Positions 18,225 through 27,369 are shown, numbered from the stretch's first letter. The stretch: DNA of 64,000 bases from GCA-2401735 sp051252095 (GCA_051252095.1 JBPOFK010000011.1:29192-93191); one strand, 5' to 3'. The notes: generated from the sequence alone by a model not told the origin. Numbers and translations: made by a program.

Positions 18225-20981
18225 TTAAGATTGCTTAACATAGGCTTCAAACAAATCTGGCTGTAGTGATTTCGAATAATAAAATCCTTGACCAAAATCG
18301 CAACCAATTGATGTCAAAATATCACTTTGTTGTTTCGTTTCAATACCCTCTGCAATCACTTTAATATCCAAATTATGCGCCATTGCTACAATAGCTCGGC
18401 AGAGCACTTGGTCTTCATTGCTGGCTTCCAGACTTGCCACAAATGACTGATCAATTTTTAGATAATCTATGTCAAATCTTCGCAAGTAAGCTAAAGAAGA
18501 ATAACCTGTACCAAAATCATCCAGTGCAACTTGCACACCCTTGTCACGATATTCATTTAGCCGTTCTTCAACTTGAGCCGAAGCATCCAAGAGTAGACCC
18601 TCTGTAATCTCAACGACAACCGCATTATTTAATGCTTCATTACCATCCACCTCTAGAAGCCACTCTGTATTTTTTTCATCGTTATTTGTGAACTGGACTG
18701 GCGACTTGTTGATAGCAACTTGAAAATCTTTATGAATCGCTTGCCGCCACTCCTTACATTGCTTTATCGCTTCTTTAAACACCCAGCCGCCTATGTCATT
18801 AATCAGCCGCGTGTTTTCGGCAATGGGGATAAATTCTGCTGGACTTACAATTCCTCGCTCGGGATGCTGCCATCTCAACAAAGCTTCACATTTATAGATT
18901 TGCTGTGTTTTTAAATCAATAATTGGTTGATACTCTAGATATAACTGATTTTTGCTTAGCGCTTCTCTTAAATCATTGGATAAATGTAAGCGGTGGACAG
19001 CCTCGTCTTGCATCGCAGGTGTGAAATAAGTAAAACAATTGCCACCCCTCTTTTTGGACGCGTACATCGCTTGGTCTACGCACTTCAATAGCTCCTCAAG
19101 TGACTCAGAATCGTCAGGAAAAATGGTAATGCCAATACTGGCAGAAACAAAAACCTTTTGTCCATCTAATACAAACGGTTCTGATAATGCCGCTAGTACC
19201 TTATGTGCAATCAAATCTAAATCATTAATTTTTTCTTTTTCTAACTCAGAAACCAAGATAATAAACTCATCCCCTCCTAGCCTTGCTACAACATCTTGAC
19301 TGTAAACTATATTAATTAATCGTTCAGCTGCCACCTTAAGCAAAGCATCACCATAATCATGGCCTAAAGTATCATTAACCCCTTTAAAATCATCTAAATC
19401 CAGAAACATCAAAGCTAATTTTTTTCTAGTCCGATTTGATTTATTCAGCTCTTGCTCAAGCCTTGAGTTCAACATTCGTCTATTAGGCAACCCAGTCAAT
19501 GCATCAAAATTTGCATGTTGCCATACCATCTCTTCTGATTGCTTAAGCTGCGAAATGTCTGTATTTGTCCCAACCATCCGCAAAGGCTCGCCTAGCTCAT
19601 TTCTATTAACGACCATGCCTCGAGCAAGCACCCACTTCCATGAATCATCTTTACATTTAAAACGACACTCTAGCGAGTAATTTCGCCTACCCTCTTTTAT
19701 GCATGTATTTAATTTCTCTATAGCATTCGAATAATCTTCTGGATGAATCCTACTTTGCCATTCATCTAATGTTGAACCAATTTCATCCTCATCATACCCA
19801 AGCATTTGCTTCCAAAATGTTGAGTAGACCACATGATTGCTGACTATGTCCCAGTCCCATATACCATCACCAGATCCCTCTAGTGCAAAGCGCCAGCGAT
19901 CATCGCTAAACTTGAGCCGTTTATTGACATGTCTTAATGAATCCAAAGCACGAACTCTGGCAATAACCAAAAACAAAACAGTGGTCAGCGCAATTGATAG
20001 TAATAAGCCGAATATGCCAATAATAGTTGATTGCTTATAATTTAGTTTTTTTTCAAATAAGGGGAGTGACCGCGCAAGCATCATCCATTTTTGGCCAAGC
20101 ACTTCAACCTGTTTCTTAGCAGTGAAAGCAGATATGAAATCCGACTTCTCTCCAACATCTACCTCACTGTCATAAAGCATATTATTAGGAGTGTCACTTG
20201 AGTTTTTGTAAAGTGAGAATCTAATGGCTTGCGTATTCCGACCATTCAGTACGTTTTTAAAAATAGTATTTAAGTCCAGTTGCAGGAACACCCAGCCATC
20301 AGCCTCAGCTCTATCCCCAATATTCGACTGGATATTTTTATTACTTTGCGGCTTGAACACAGGCAAAATCATCAATACGCAATCACAATCATCTCCATAT
20401 TGCTTTGCCCAACCAGCGTTAGTCAGTACAACTACCTGATTATGTATTACAGAATACTCAAATCCTTCTTTAATTACTTTATTTTGAAATACATCATCAA
20501 GTTGACTACCCTTATATACGCCATTTTGCTCTACTAAATAAATAACTGGTGCATGATTGGTTTGTTTATCTAGTTTTGCTATTTGCCCTTTATACTTAGT
20601 CTCAACACGATTATATGTATCTGGTTGCAAAGGATTGATGAATTTTGCATATGCAATCCTGTTTAAACCATTTGAAAACTTTGAATGCAATATCTCGGAT
20701 ACAAATGCATCAAACTCAGCCTCACTCACAAAGGTTGAGGAATCAAAAAAGCCTTTAATTGCATATAATGACTGCTCATATTGATTGAGCTGATTAAAAA
20801 ACTGATTTGATACTTGGTTTAATTGATATTCGAACTTACTCTGGTGAACATTAAACTCAGCAGTACGCTCTGCATTCCATACAAAATAAGCAACTGGTAA
20901 TGAAAAAGCTAAAGCAAGCCATGGTAGCAACTCGTACCAATATCGTACATGCCATCCCCCTGCTCTTTTTGTTTTTTTCAT
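18225..20981 (-). CDS. CHASE-PAS-GGDEF-EAL cyclic di-GMP signalling protein
   Basis: A 918-residue sensor. A first transmembrane helix at about 13-31 and a second at about 318-342 enclose a periplasmic CHASE-like domain. Then come a PAS/PAC domain (about 355-480, with the SGDGIWDWDI motif), a GGDEF domain (about 485-650, intact LGGDEF) and an EAL domain (about 660-915, intact CEALLRW plus the metal-binding GTGYSSLAYL and KIDQSF motifs). Both catalytic motifs appear complete, so synthesis or hydrolysis of cyclic di-GMP is possible. It lies between pth and ychF, which are usually adjacent, so this gene is probably a later insertion. Confidence 0.92.
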   Translation of the reverse strand: MKKTKRAGGWHVRYWYELLPWLALAFSLPVAYFVWNAERTAEFNVHQSKFEYQLNQVSNQFFNQLNQYEQSLYAIKGFFDSSTFVSEAEFDAFVSEILHSKFSNGLNRIAYAKFINPLQPDTYNRVETKYKGQIAKLDKQTNHAPVIYLVEQNGVYKGSQLDDVFQNKVIKEGFEYSVIHNQVVVLTNAGWAKQYGDDCDCVLMILPVFKPQSNKNIQSNIGDRAEADGWVFLQLDLNTIFKNVLNGRNTQAIRFSLYKNSSDTPNNMLYDSEVDVGEKSDFISAFTAKKQVEVLGQKWMMLARSLPLFEKKLNYKQSTIIGIFGLLLSIALTTVLFLVIARVRALDSLRHVNKRLKFSDDRWRFALEGSGDGIWDWDIVSNHVVYSTFWKQMLGYDEDEIGSTLDEWQSRIHPEDYSNAIEKLNTCIKEGRRNYSLECRFKCKDDSWKWVLARGMVVNRNELGEPLRMVGTNTDISQLKQSEEMVWQHANFDALTGLPNRRMLNSRLEQELNKSNRTRKKLALMFLDLDDFKGVNDTLGHDYGDALLKVAAERLINIVYSQDVVARLGGDEFIILVSELEKEKINDLDLIAHKVLAALSEPFVLDGQKVFVSASIGITIFPDDSESLEELLKCVDQAMYASKKRGGNCFTYFTPAMQDEAVHRLHLSNDLREALSKNQLYLEYQPIIDLKTQQIYKCEALLRWQHPERGIVSPAEFIPIAENTRLINDIGGWVFKEAIKQCKEWRQAIHKDFQVAINKSPVQFTNNDEKNTEWLLEVDGNEALNNAVVVEITEGLLLDASAQVEERLNEYRDKGVQVALDDFGTGYSSLAYLRRFDIDYLKIDQSFVASLEASNEDQVLCRAIVAMAHNLDIKVIAEGIETKQQSDILTSIGCDFGQGFYYSKSLQPDLFEAYVKQS

Positions 20982-21166
20982 ATAAAGAAATCGATTAGAT
21001 TAAATACATAATATACTGTTAATGAAAATTATCAATTCACCAAACAAGTGATAGTAAATGCTTTATTTAATGTCGTTTCTTTTTGCATACTCAATAAAAG
21101 GTTAGAATAGCGCCTTTATTTTATTATTAATCGCTTGTAGGCGAACAACCAAAGGCAACACATCAT

Positions 21167-22252
21167 ATGCAGTGTGGAATCGTAGGATTACCAAACGTAG
21201 GTAAATCAACTTTATTTAATGCCATTACCAAAGCGGGCATTGCAGCAGAAAATTATCCCTTTTGTACTATAGAACCGAATATAGGCATAGTAGAAGTACC
21301 TGACCCACGTCTACAGCCTATTGTCGATATTGTAAACCCTGAGCGCACACTGCCTGCAACAGTCGAAATGGTTGATATTGCAGGTATTGTAGAAGGCGCA
21401 TCAAAAGGCGAAGGCTTAGGTAATAAATTTTTAGCCAATATACGCGAAACAGACGCCATCGCCCATGTGGTGCGTTGCTTCGATGATGGAAACGTCGTCC
21501 ATGTAGCAGGCAAAGTTGATCCGCTTTCTGATATTGAGGTTATCAATACAGAACTTGCGTTAGCTGATTTAGAAACACTTGAAAAAACACTACAGCGTGA
21601 GGCTAAAAAGGCAAAATCAGGAGACAAAGAAGCCATAGCGCTAGTAGCGCTTTGCGAGCAGGTTAAATCCCATTTAAATGAAGGTACAGCTGTTCGCACC
21701 ATGGGTTTAGATGCAGAGCAAATAAAGCGAATCAAACCACTTTGCCTGATTACCGTAAAGCCAGTACTTTACATCGCCAATGTTGATGAGGCAGGCTTTC
21801 AAAACAACCCTTATTTAGACAAAGTAATGGCTCTTGGCGAAAAAGAAAATGCGCCAGTGGTTTGCATTTGTGCAAAAATTGAAGCAGAAATATCAGAATT
21901 AGATGACGAAGATAAAGCTGTTTTCTTAGAAGAGCTAGGTCAAGAAGAACCCGGCTTAAACCGCGTCATTCGCGCTGCATACGATTTATTAGGGTTACAA
22001 ACCTATTTTACCGCTGGCGTTCATGAGGTCCGTGCATGGACAATTAAAAAAGGGGACACTGCCCCGCAAGCAGCAGGCGTGATTCATACCGACTTTGAAC
22101 GCGGATTTATCCGTGCAGAGATCATTGCCTATGATGAATACATCAAAAATAAAGGTGAAAAAGGTGCGCAAGAAGCAGGTAAGATGCGCTTAGAAGGTAA
22201 AGAATACATAATGCATGATGGAGACGTGGTGCATTTCCGTTTCAACGTTTAA
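21167..22252 (+). CDS. ychF: Ribosome-associated ATPase YchF/OLA1
   Basis: A translation-factor-class P-loop NTPase preferring ATP. The 361-residue protein starts MQCGIVGLPNVGKSTLFNAI (P-loop GLPNVGKST), has the switch II DIAG motif in VDIAGIVEGASKGEGLG, and the conserved C-terminal TGS domain with FTAGVHEVRAWT and HTDFERGFIRAE. The usual NKxD G4 motif is replaced by NVDE, as in YchF proteins. Length is normal (family about 363). Confidence 0.97.
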   Translation: MQCGIVGLPNVGKSTLFNAITKAGIAAENYPFCTIEPNIGIVEVPDPRLQPIVDIVNPERTLPATVEMVDIAGIVEGASKGEGLGNKFLANIRETDAIAHVVRCFDDGNVVHVAGKVDPLSDIEVINTELALADLETLEKTLQREAKKAKSGDKEAIALVALCEQVKSHLNEGTAVRTMGLDAEQIKRIKPLCLITVKPVLYIANVDEAGFQNNPYLDKVMALGEKENAPVVCICAKIEAEISELDDEDKAVFLEELGQEEPGLNRVIRAAYDLLGLQTYFTAGVHEVRAWTIKKGDTAPQAAGVIHTDFERGFIRAEIIAYDEYIKNKGEKGAQEAGKMRLEGKEYIMHDGDVVHFRFNV

Positions 22253-22285
22253 CGAACACTGCTAACAATCACGAATCCCGTCGTT

Positions 22286-22326
22286 AAATCCGCTTGCCGT
22301 GCAAGTTGCACTGTTTGCGCGGATTT
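22286..22326 (+). other. Structured inverted repeat downstream of ychF
   Basis: AAATCCGC (22286-22293) pairs with GCGGATTT (22319-22326). The interior holds a second inverted repeat (GTGCAA / TTGCAC). There is no T-run directly after the outer stem, so it is not a standard terminator; it may be a 3'-UTR stabiliser or processing element. The rest of the 198-bp gap before tRNA-Met shows no gene. Confidence 0.4.
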
Positions 22327-22450
22327 GCCTAGGACTTCATCAATTCTTAGCAGCGTAAAAAACATCGTCATCCCACCACAATTTCTTTGACAATTCATCT
22401 CGAAAACTCTAAAATTGCGGGCTTGCTGAAATCAGAGCAAACAGTTTCCT

Positions 22451-22527
22451 GGTGATGTAGCTCAGTTGGTTAGAGCACAGCATTCATAATGCTGGGGTCG
22501 AGGGTTCAAGTCCCTCTTTCACCACCA
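22451..22527 (+). tRNA. tRNA-Met(CAU), target of the integrative element
   Basis: Elongator-type tRNA-Met with anticodon stem CAGCA/TGCTG, loop TTCATAA (CAT at 22485-22487), T-arm GAGGG-TTCAAGT-CCCTC, discriminator A and encoded CCA. The acceptor stem GGTGATG/TTTCACC contains a U-U mismatch at the sixth pair and a G-U at the seventh. The 3' half, from the first base of the anticodon loop onward, is duplicated at 32203, so this intact gene is a hybrid of the chromosomal 5' half and the 3' half brought by the element. Confidence 0.95.
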
Positions 22528-22562
22528 ATATAGACGCCCCTTTCGAGAGATTGGGGCGTTTT
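22483..22562 (+). repeat. attL direct repeat
   Basis: Identical to 32203-32282 except T/C at 22531 versus 32251. Identity begins exactly at the first base of the anticodon loop and ends in the T-run of the terminator. Confidence 0.93.
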
Positions 22563-22567
22563 CTTTT
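22534..22567 (+). terminator. tRNA-Met terminator (element-borne copy)
   Basis: ACGCCCC (22534-22540) pairs with GGGGCGT (22553-22559), followed by TTTTCTTTT. The same hairpin occurs at 32254-32279, so the element supplies both the 3' half of the tRNA and its terminator. Confidence 0.8.
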
Positions 22568-22583
22568 GGGGCATTTTCTCAAT

Positions 22584-22602
22584 TAGTAGCCCTATAGTAG
22601 CC
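22584..22602 (+). promoter_or_regulatory. Left pair of integrase arm-type sites (TAGTAGCC x2)
   Basis: TAGTAGCC at 22584-22591 and again at 22595-22602, start to start 11 bp, about one helical turn. A matching pair with the same spacing and orientation lies inside the right end of the element. This is the layout expected for the arm-type binding sites of a tyrosine recombinase N-terminal domain. Confidence 0.6.
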
Positions 22603-22706
22603 AAAATTATACATTAATTACAATAGTCAAAAATCCTCCTATTAAACAACTTTTCTTAATTATTAATGATAAGCTATCAGAAAATGAAAGCTCAGGGGAA
22701 ATGTGA

Positions 22707-25700
22707 ATGGATAAAAAAAATGACACTCCAGACTATGAATTTGAAATTCTTTACGAATCTGCTTCAGACCAAGACCTTTTCCCCGATAAAACACATGAGA
22801 GAGTTTCAAACTCTATACACAATTTAATTACAAAATCTAAAAGCGGACTTACAATCGGCCTCGAAGGTAGTTGGGGTTCTGGTAAGACCACTGTCATAAA
22901 TCTCCTTCATAAGAAAATAAAAAGCACAAAACAAAAGACTTTATTTTTTTTATTTGACACATGGGCTCATGAAGGAGACCCACTTAGAAGAGTATTTCTA
23001 GAAAGCTTAATCAACAAAATTGATCCTAACAATTCGAGCATAAAACTACAAAAAATTTTAAAAGAAGTTTCAGGTCATCAAAAAAAAGTTGAAGTTAAAT
23101 CAAAAAATAAGACGTCTAAGTTTGCTAATTATTTAACAATTTCAGCCATGTTTATACCTATGGGAGCAGCTCTACTTACTTCTGTTGATTATAGTAAATT
23201 ATATTTACCTTTCAATGCGCTAGCTAGCACCTTGCCAAATTTTCTATTTTGGTCTGGATTTATATTATCAATGTCGCCTGCATTAGTAATGTTATATTGG
23301 TTTTTTTATGGTGAGAAAGACGATGAAGGCAAGCGTGACTGGAGCCTAATTCTTTCTAATTCAACTGAGAGCTATACACAAACAATAACAGAAGATAACG
23401 AACGAAGCTCTATAGAGTTTGGTAGATATTTTCAATCAATCATGGAAGTAGGGCTAAGTAAAGATCACAATAACTTTAAAGATGCTGTTATTGTAATCGA
23501 TAATTTAGACCGCGTAGATCCAGACCATGCAGATCGTCTCTGGTCAACATTGCAAACTTTTTTTCAGCACCGTAATACTGATAGATTAGAGGTCGACTCT
23601 TGGATAAAGTCGCTTTGGTTTATTGTCCCCTATGATAGAGATGCTATGTCGCATTCTTGGGATAAAGGATCAAAAACAAACTCATCTGAAAGATCGAATT
23701 CTTTTTTTAATAAGTGTTTTCAATTAATTGTTCAAGTGCCAGCACCAGTAATGTCTGGCTGGAACGACTACGTAACTAAAGGTGTGAACAATGCCTTAAT
23801 TGGCTGGAATGAATCAGATAAATCGGATGTAATAAGAACTTATATCAGACATTCAAGTAATTTAAATATCAGCCCAACACCTAGGAAAATAAACAATTTC
23901 ATTAATCAGGTCGGCTTTAAAGGGATGCAATGGGGAAGTGAAATGAGCGCCGAATCTATTTCACTTTATTCTATCCTTAGCAATAAATACACTGAAGGCA
24001 AACTAAGAGAAATGCTACAAGTTGAAGGCTTACCAGATAATTTTGAACCATATGGAGAACCTTACACAATCAAAAAAGAACTAGCAGGACTTCTATTTGG
24101 TGTAAAAAAAGCCAAAGGCATAGAGCTTCTACTAACACCAATTATCATTAAGGCTGTTAATGAAGGAGATGGTGAGCAAATTAAAGGTTTAATAAACACA
24201 CATGGTCAAGCTTTTTGGATAACATGGCACGAAATTAAGCAAAGTATTTTTGAAACTTTTAGTAACAATGAGAAAGCGAGGCTTTCAGGAACACAGGCTA
24301 TCGCCAAAGGAATGCAACAGCATTCTTCACATATTAAGCATGACATAATTAAATTAGAAAGGATTTGGCAGAACTCAAATCATGCATGGTCTATTAACTC
24401 TCTCAATTACGCAGAGGTTTTAGAAGACTTATACAACATCACTAGAAATAAAGATAAATTTGTCAGCTGGGTTCAGCTTGCCTTATCAAATAGAATTGAT
24501 GATATCTTAAAAAATATTGAAGCAAGTGAAACAGACCGACCTTACTACATTGAGTTGGTTATCCAACTCAACAAAATATCAAATTTTTTGATTAAATATG
24601 GTAAACAATTGAATCCAAGAACTTATTCAAAGTTCAATGTAGATAAATGGGTTTACTGGCTTGGATTACTTGAAGATCAAAAACTTTCACTACCATTTAT
24701 ATTGCCAGCAAAAGGAGTGATTGAGCAGTTAGGGAATAAACATCTATCTAGTAGTTTAAGCATACCAGCAGACAATCTAATTGCATTATTAGAAACATAT
24801 AAAATCGATCTAAAATCTTTGGAATGGTCGTCAGTAATACAACACCTAATAACATGGGCAAATCGGCCAAATAGAGAATCGGGGAACGAATTAGCATACA
24901 AACTCATGCTTACTTTATATTCAGATTTTCATATTGAAGGATCAACAAAACTAATTGAAGACTGTATAAAGGCACCCCAATTTTGGAGAGTAGGTAATCG
25001 CGAAAACTCAGATAACTCCCCATCATTATTCATACTTACTGGATGTGTTCTTGGCAGCTCTATACAAAGTATTGGTCATTTAGATCAAAAAATTAAAGGT
25101 TACTGGTCTAAAAATGATAATTCAATGGAAAAAATAAACTTTGTATTTGAGAGATTGAAAGCGGTTAAGCAGTTAAGTAAGTTATGGGAAATATCTAAAG
25201 ACAAGAATAATCATTTAGCTATTAATATCTTGAAGGAAAAAATTAATGAACCTGAACTTCAACCAAATGATGAAGCTTTAAGATCCATTGATTCATATGT
25301 AAATTGGGATGGCAACAATGATTGTATAGCAACAATAGTTCATAAGATTTCAGAAAGTAGTGGCTTTGAAAGTGTCATGCAAATGATTGAAGAGTCACCT
25401 TTAGATCATGACAAAACCATATACAACATACAACTTTTTGGTGACGATCAAGCAGTGAATGGTGTAAATAAGCTACTCAGGTCATTAAACAAGGAAGTCT
25501 GGGATATGTCCTTTCAAAAAGATAATGATTTACTATTATGCGTTTTCCATTCGCAACTAAAACTTGGGCATGAATATAAAAAGTCATTTCTAGAGTTTTA
25601 TTCAAGCTCTGTAAAAGGAAATGAAATATCAGATTGGTTGTGGGAGGATTTCAACACACTTTTAGATAAAGCTATTGATAAAAACAGAGTATTAAAAAAA

Positions 25701-26024
25701 TTAACTGATGATTATTTTTCAACTGAAACTGACATTTTAAGTGATATAGGATTCACTCACTTAATTAAAAACATATCGCCTTATGTAATTAAAGTCGACC
25801 CTATAAAATTAATGGAGAGAATATGCTTTTGGTTGGAAAAAAGCATGTGGGACAGGATAGAATGGTTTACCAATATTAATATTAGAATAAAACTTAATGG
25901 CGACCCACTTGAAGAGTTGAAATCAAGAATTACCTCTAAGAATTATGATGATGAGAAGTACGATTTAATTAATAGACTTGGAAAGATATTCAAAATCAAA
26001 ATCCCAAAAAATAAAATTAATTAG
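22707..26024 (+). CDS. KAP-family P-loop NTPase, candidate phage-exclusion protein
   Basis: A 1105-residue protein with Walker A GSWGSGKT at residues 54-61, two transmembrane helices inserted in the NTPase domain (about 143-160 and 178-202), and Walker B AVIVIDNLDR at 261-270. The membrane insertion between Walker A and B is the hallmark of KAP NTPases, a family that includes the F-plasmid phage-T7 exclusion protein PifA. The remaining 700 residues look alpha-helical and match no domain I recognise; they may sense or act on the trigger. It is the only rightward gene of the element and its base use is very AT-rich. A defence role is inferred from family and setting. Confidence 0.85.
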   Translation: MDKKNDTPDYEFEILYESASDQDLFPDKTHERVSNSIHNLITKSKSGLTIGLEGSWGSGKTTVINLLHKKIKSTKQKTLFFLFDTWAHEGDPLRRVFLESLINKIDPNNSSIKLQKILKEVSGHQKKVEVKSKNKTSKFANYLTISAMFIPMGAALLTSVDYSKLYLPFNALASTLPNFLFWSGFILSMSPALVMLYWFFYGEKDDEGKRDWSLILSNSTESYTQTITEDNERSSIEFGRYFQSIMEVGLSKDHNNFKDAVIVIDNLDRVDPDHADRLWSTLQTFFQHRNTDRLEVDSWIKSLWFIVPYDRDAMSHSWDKGSKTNSSERSNSFFNKCFQLIVQVPAPVMSGWNDYVTKGVNNALIGWNESDKSDVIRTYIRHSSNLNISPTPRKINNFINQVGFKGMQWGSEMSAESISLYSILSNKYTEGKLREMLQVEGLPDNFEPYGEPYTIKKELAGLLFGVKKAKGIELLLTPIIIKAVNEGDGEQIKGLINTHGQAFWITWHEIKQSIFETFSNNEKARLSGTQAIAKGMQQHSSHIKHDIIKLERIWQNSNHAWSINSLNYAEVLEDLYNITRNKDKFVSWVQLALSNRIDDILKNIEASETDRPYYIELVIQLNKISNFLIKYGKQLNPRTYSKFNVDKWVYWLGLLEDQKLSLPFILPAKGVIEQLGNKHLSSSLSIPADNLIALLETYKIDLKSLEWSSVIQHLITWANRPNRESGNELAYKLMLTLYSDFHIEGSTKLIEDCIKAPQFWRVGNRENSDNSPSLFILTGCVLGSSIQSIGHLDQKIKGYWSKNDNSMEKINFVFERLKAVKQLSKLWEISKDKNNHLAINILKEKINEPELQPNDEALRSIDSYVNWDGNNDCIATIVHKISESSGFESVMQMIEESPLDHDKTIYNIQLFGDDQAVNGVNKLLRSLNKEVWDMSFQKDNDLLLCVFHSQLKLGHEYKKSFLEFYSSSVKGNEISDWLWEDFNTLLDKAIDKNRVLKKLTDDYFSTETDILSDIGFTHLIKNISPYVIKVDPIKLMERICFWLEKSMWDRIEWFTNINIRIKLNGDPLEELKSRITSKNYDDEKYDLINRLGKIFKIKIPKNKIN

Positions 26025-26051
26025 AATTAAGTTTAGGAATACGTTCTTAAA

Positions 26052-26115
26052 TGTCCTTTATATCTAGTCTAAAGGACAGCGGCTGCGCCGCTCCGACACA
26101 CGCTCGAGCGTGTGT
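26052..26115. repeat. Three consecutive hairpins between KAP and rep genes (origin candidate)
   Basis: Hairpin 1: TGTCCTTTA (26052-26060)/TAAAGGACA (26070-26078). Hairpin 2: AGCGGC (26078-26083)/GCCGCT (26087-26092), loop TGC. Hairpin 3: the 20-bp perfect palindrome ACACACGCTCGAGCGTGTGT (26096-26115). The GC-rich cluster contrasts with its AT-rich surroundings and directly abuts the 3' end of the rep gene. It could be a rolling-circle origin or a bidirectional terminator for the two convergent genes; no long T-run follows, which slightly favours the first. Confidence 0.5.
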
Positions 26116-26136
26116 TCGGGGCGTTGCCGCCGTGTC

Positions 26137-27087
26137 TTAAAACGGAGTAGGTAAAGGTGCTTCATCATTAGGTAAATACCTAAAAAATACCATTGGCGCA
26201 TTAGCTTCTGTAATGTAAATACTTCTGTCTTTTACCGCCTGCGCCATGATGCCTGAATCAAACCGTGAGTACATTTCTTGCACTACATCCGCCACCTTCT
26301 CAGCCTGCATCCATTCAGCAGTAGTTTCAGGTAACTTGATTGATCTTGGAGCCCAATAGCGTTTACGGTTAAATTGATGATGTTCAATATAGCCTTTGCT
26401 AATGTATTTAGAGATATATTTTGCAACTCCAATCGCTTGCTTACTTTTGTGTTGCCCTTTCCTTCTTTGTGACTTTATATCGACATTTCCAAGTGCATTA
26501 GCGCCCTTCTCATTGCCTTTCCCGCCTAATGCTATCTGCCAACATCTACGCAATGTTTCAACGCGTGCAAAACCGTTTATAGCAGCATGAACATGGTAAT
26601 ACTCTCCATTTTTATGCAACTCTGGCACTGCTACATATTCAAACTTCTCGCCAGCTGTTTCTAGTAGACGCATAAAGCGTTTCCATGTGGCTATTAACTC
26701 ATCATAATCATTTAATAAATTACGACTTGTTAGGGTCAATAAGCGATCTGCACGTATTTCTAAGCATAGCTGCCTTACCCTTCTTGCTGCTCTGTAAGCA
26801 CACTTTTCCAAGTCTCTTTTTGTGGTTGCTTCATCTTTATCTTCTCGCTTAATTCGCCTACCGCCTCTTTCTCGTCGAAGGTTAATTAAACGACTTAAAT
26901 TGTTACGGTTCACTAAAACAGCTTTAGCTTCAAAACCGCCCTGAGAAAACATCTGAATCTTTAAGCGCCATTGATAGTCTTGGACATAAATTGGTGTATT
27001 GATTGGCTCACCTCTCACGAGAGGGTGGTCACGCGGTAAGATTTCGTGCTTAACTTCTTGGAATGAAAACTTATCTAGATTAATCAT
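26137..27087 (-). CDS. HUH-endonuclease replication initiator (Rep)
   Basis: From the ATG at 27087, preceded by GGAGGCTAACC, the protein has 316 residues; a longer in-frame start at 27144 would overlap the xis gene extensively and lacks this site. Motif 1 is LLTLT (116-120), motif 2 is the metal-binding His-Val-His (165-167) in EYYHVHAAINGF, and motif 3 is KYISKYISKG (223-232) with the candidate nicking tyrosines. This order defines rolling-circle Rep proteins of plasmids and small phages. It implies the excised element can replicate. The gene overlaps xis by 8 bp, so the two are translationally coupled. Confidence 0.85.
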   Translation of the reverse strand: MINLDKFSFQEVKHEILPRDHPLVRGEPINTPIYVQDYQWRLKIQMFSQGGFEAKAVLVNRNNLSRLINLRRERGGRRIKREDKDEATTKRDLEKCAYRAARRVRQLCLEIRADRLLTLTSRNLLNDYDELIATWKRFMRLLETAGEKFEYVAVPELHKNGEYYHVHAAINGFARVETLRRCWQIALGGKGNEKGANALGNVDIKSQRRKGQHKSKQAIGVAKYISKYISKGYIEHHQFNRKRYWAPRSIKLPETTAEWMQAEKVADVVQEMYSRFDSGIMAQAVKDRSIYITEANAPMVFFRYLPNDEAPLPTPF

Positions 27088-27283
27088 GGTTAGCCTCCAA
27101 TACAGAAGCTTGACGATGACTATTGATATAGTTTTGTAGATCATCTAAGCGATAACGCACAGCACGAGAACCGACTTTGATAAATGGGATGCGTGCACCA
27201 GCCCATCTATCACGCTCTAAAAAAGCGATACTGACATTGAGAAATTTAGCTGCTTGTGGCGTGCTAAGTAATTGAGTTTGCAT
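27080..27283 (-). CDS. AlpA/Xis-like helix-turn-helix protein
   Basis: A 67-residue protein of the MerR-type excisionase/AlpA family: STPQAAKFLNVS forms the first helices of a winged HTH, followed by the wing motif PFIKVGSRAVRYRLDDL. Such proteins act as recombination directionality factors and often also activate neighbouring genes. It is the first gene of a two-gene unit with rep, and two iteron-like repeats lie just upstream. Confidence 0.85.
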   Translation of the reverse strand: MQTQLLSTPQAAKFLNVSIAFLERDRWAGARIPFIKVGSRAVRYRLDDLQNYINSHRQASVLEANHD

Positions 27284-27316
27284 TTCTGTTTCCTCATTTT
27301 GTTAAAAGAGGAAACA

Positions 27317-27346
27317 GTTTGAAATTTTCTATGCCTGTTTGAAATT
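27317..27346. promoter_or_regulatory. Iteron-like direct repeats upstream of xis-rep
   Basis: GTTTGAAATT occurs at 27317-27326 and 27337-27346, exactly 20 bp apart (two helical turns), 34-63 bp upstream of the xis start. Spacing and position suit an operator or activator site for the xis-rep promoter, or Xis binding sites. Confidence 0.5.
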
Positions 27347-27369
27347 ACCGCTACAAGCATATGTAATAC

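Noticed and set aside
22707..26024. STAND/AVAST-type NTPase assignment
   Set aside because: The membrane helices between Walker A and Walker B fit KAP, and no C-terminal TPR/WD sensor repeat or N-terminal effector nuclease is visible.
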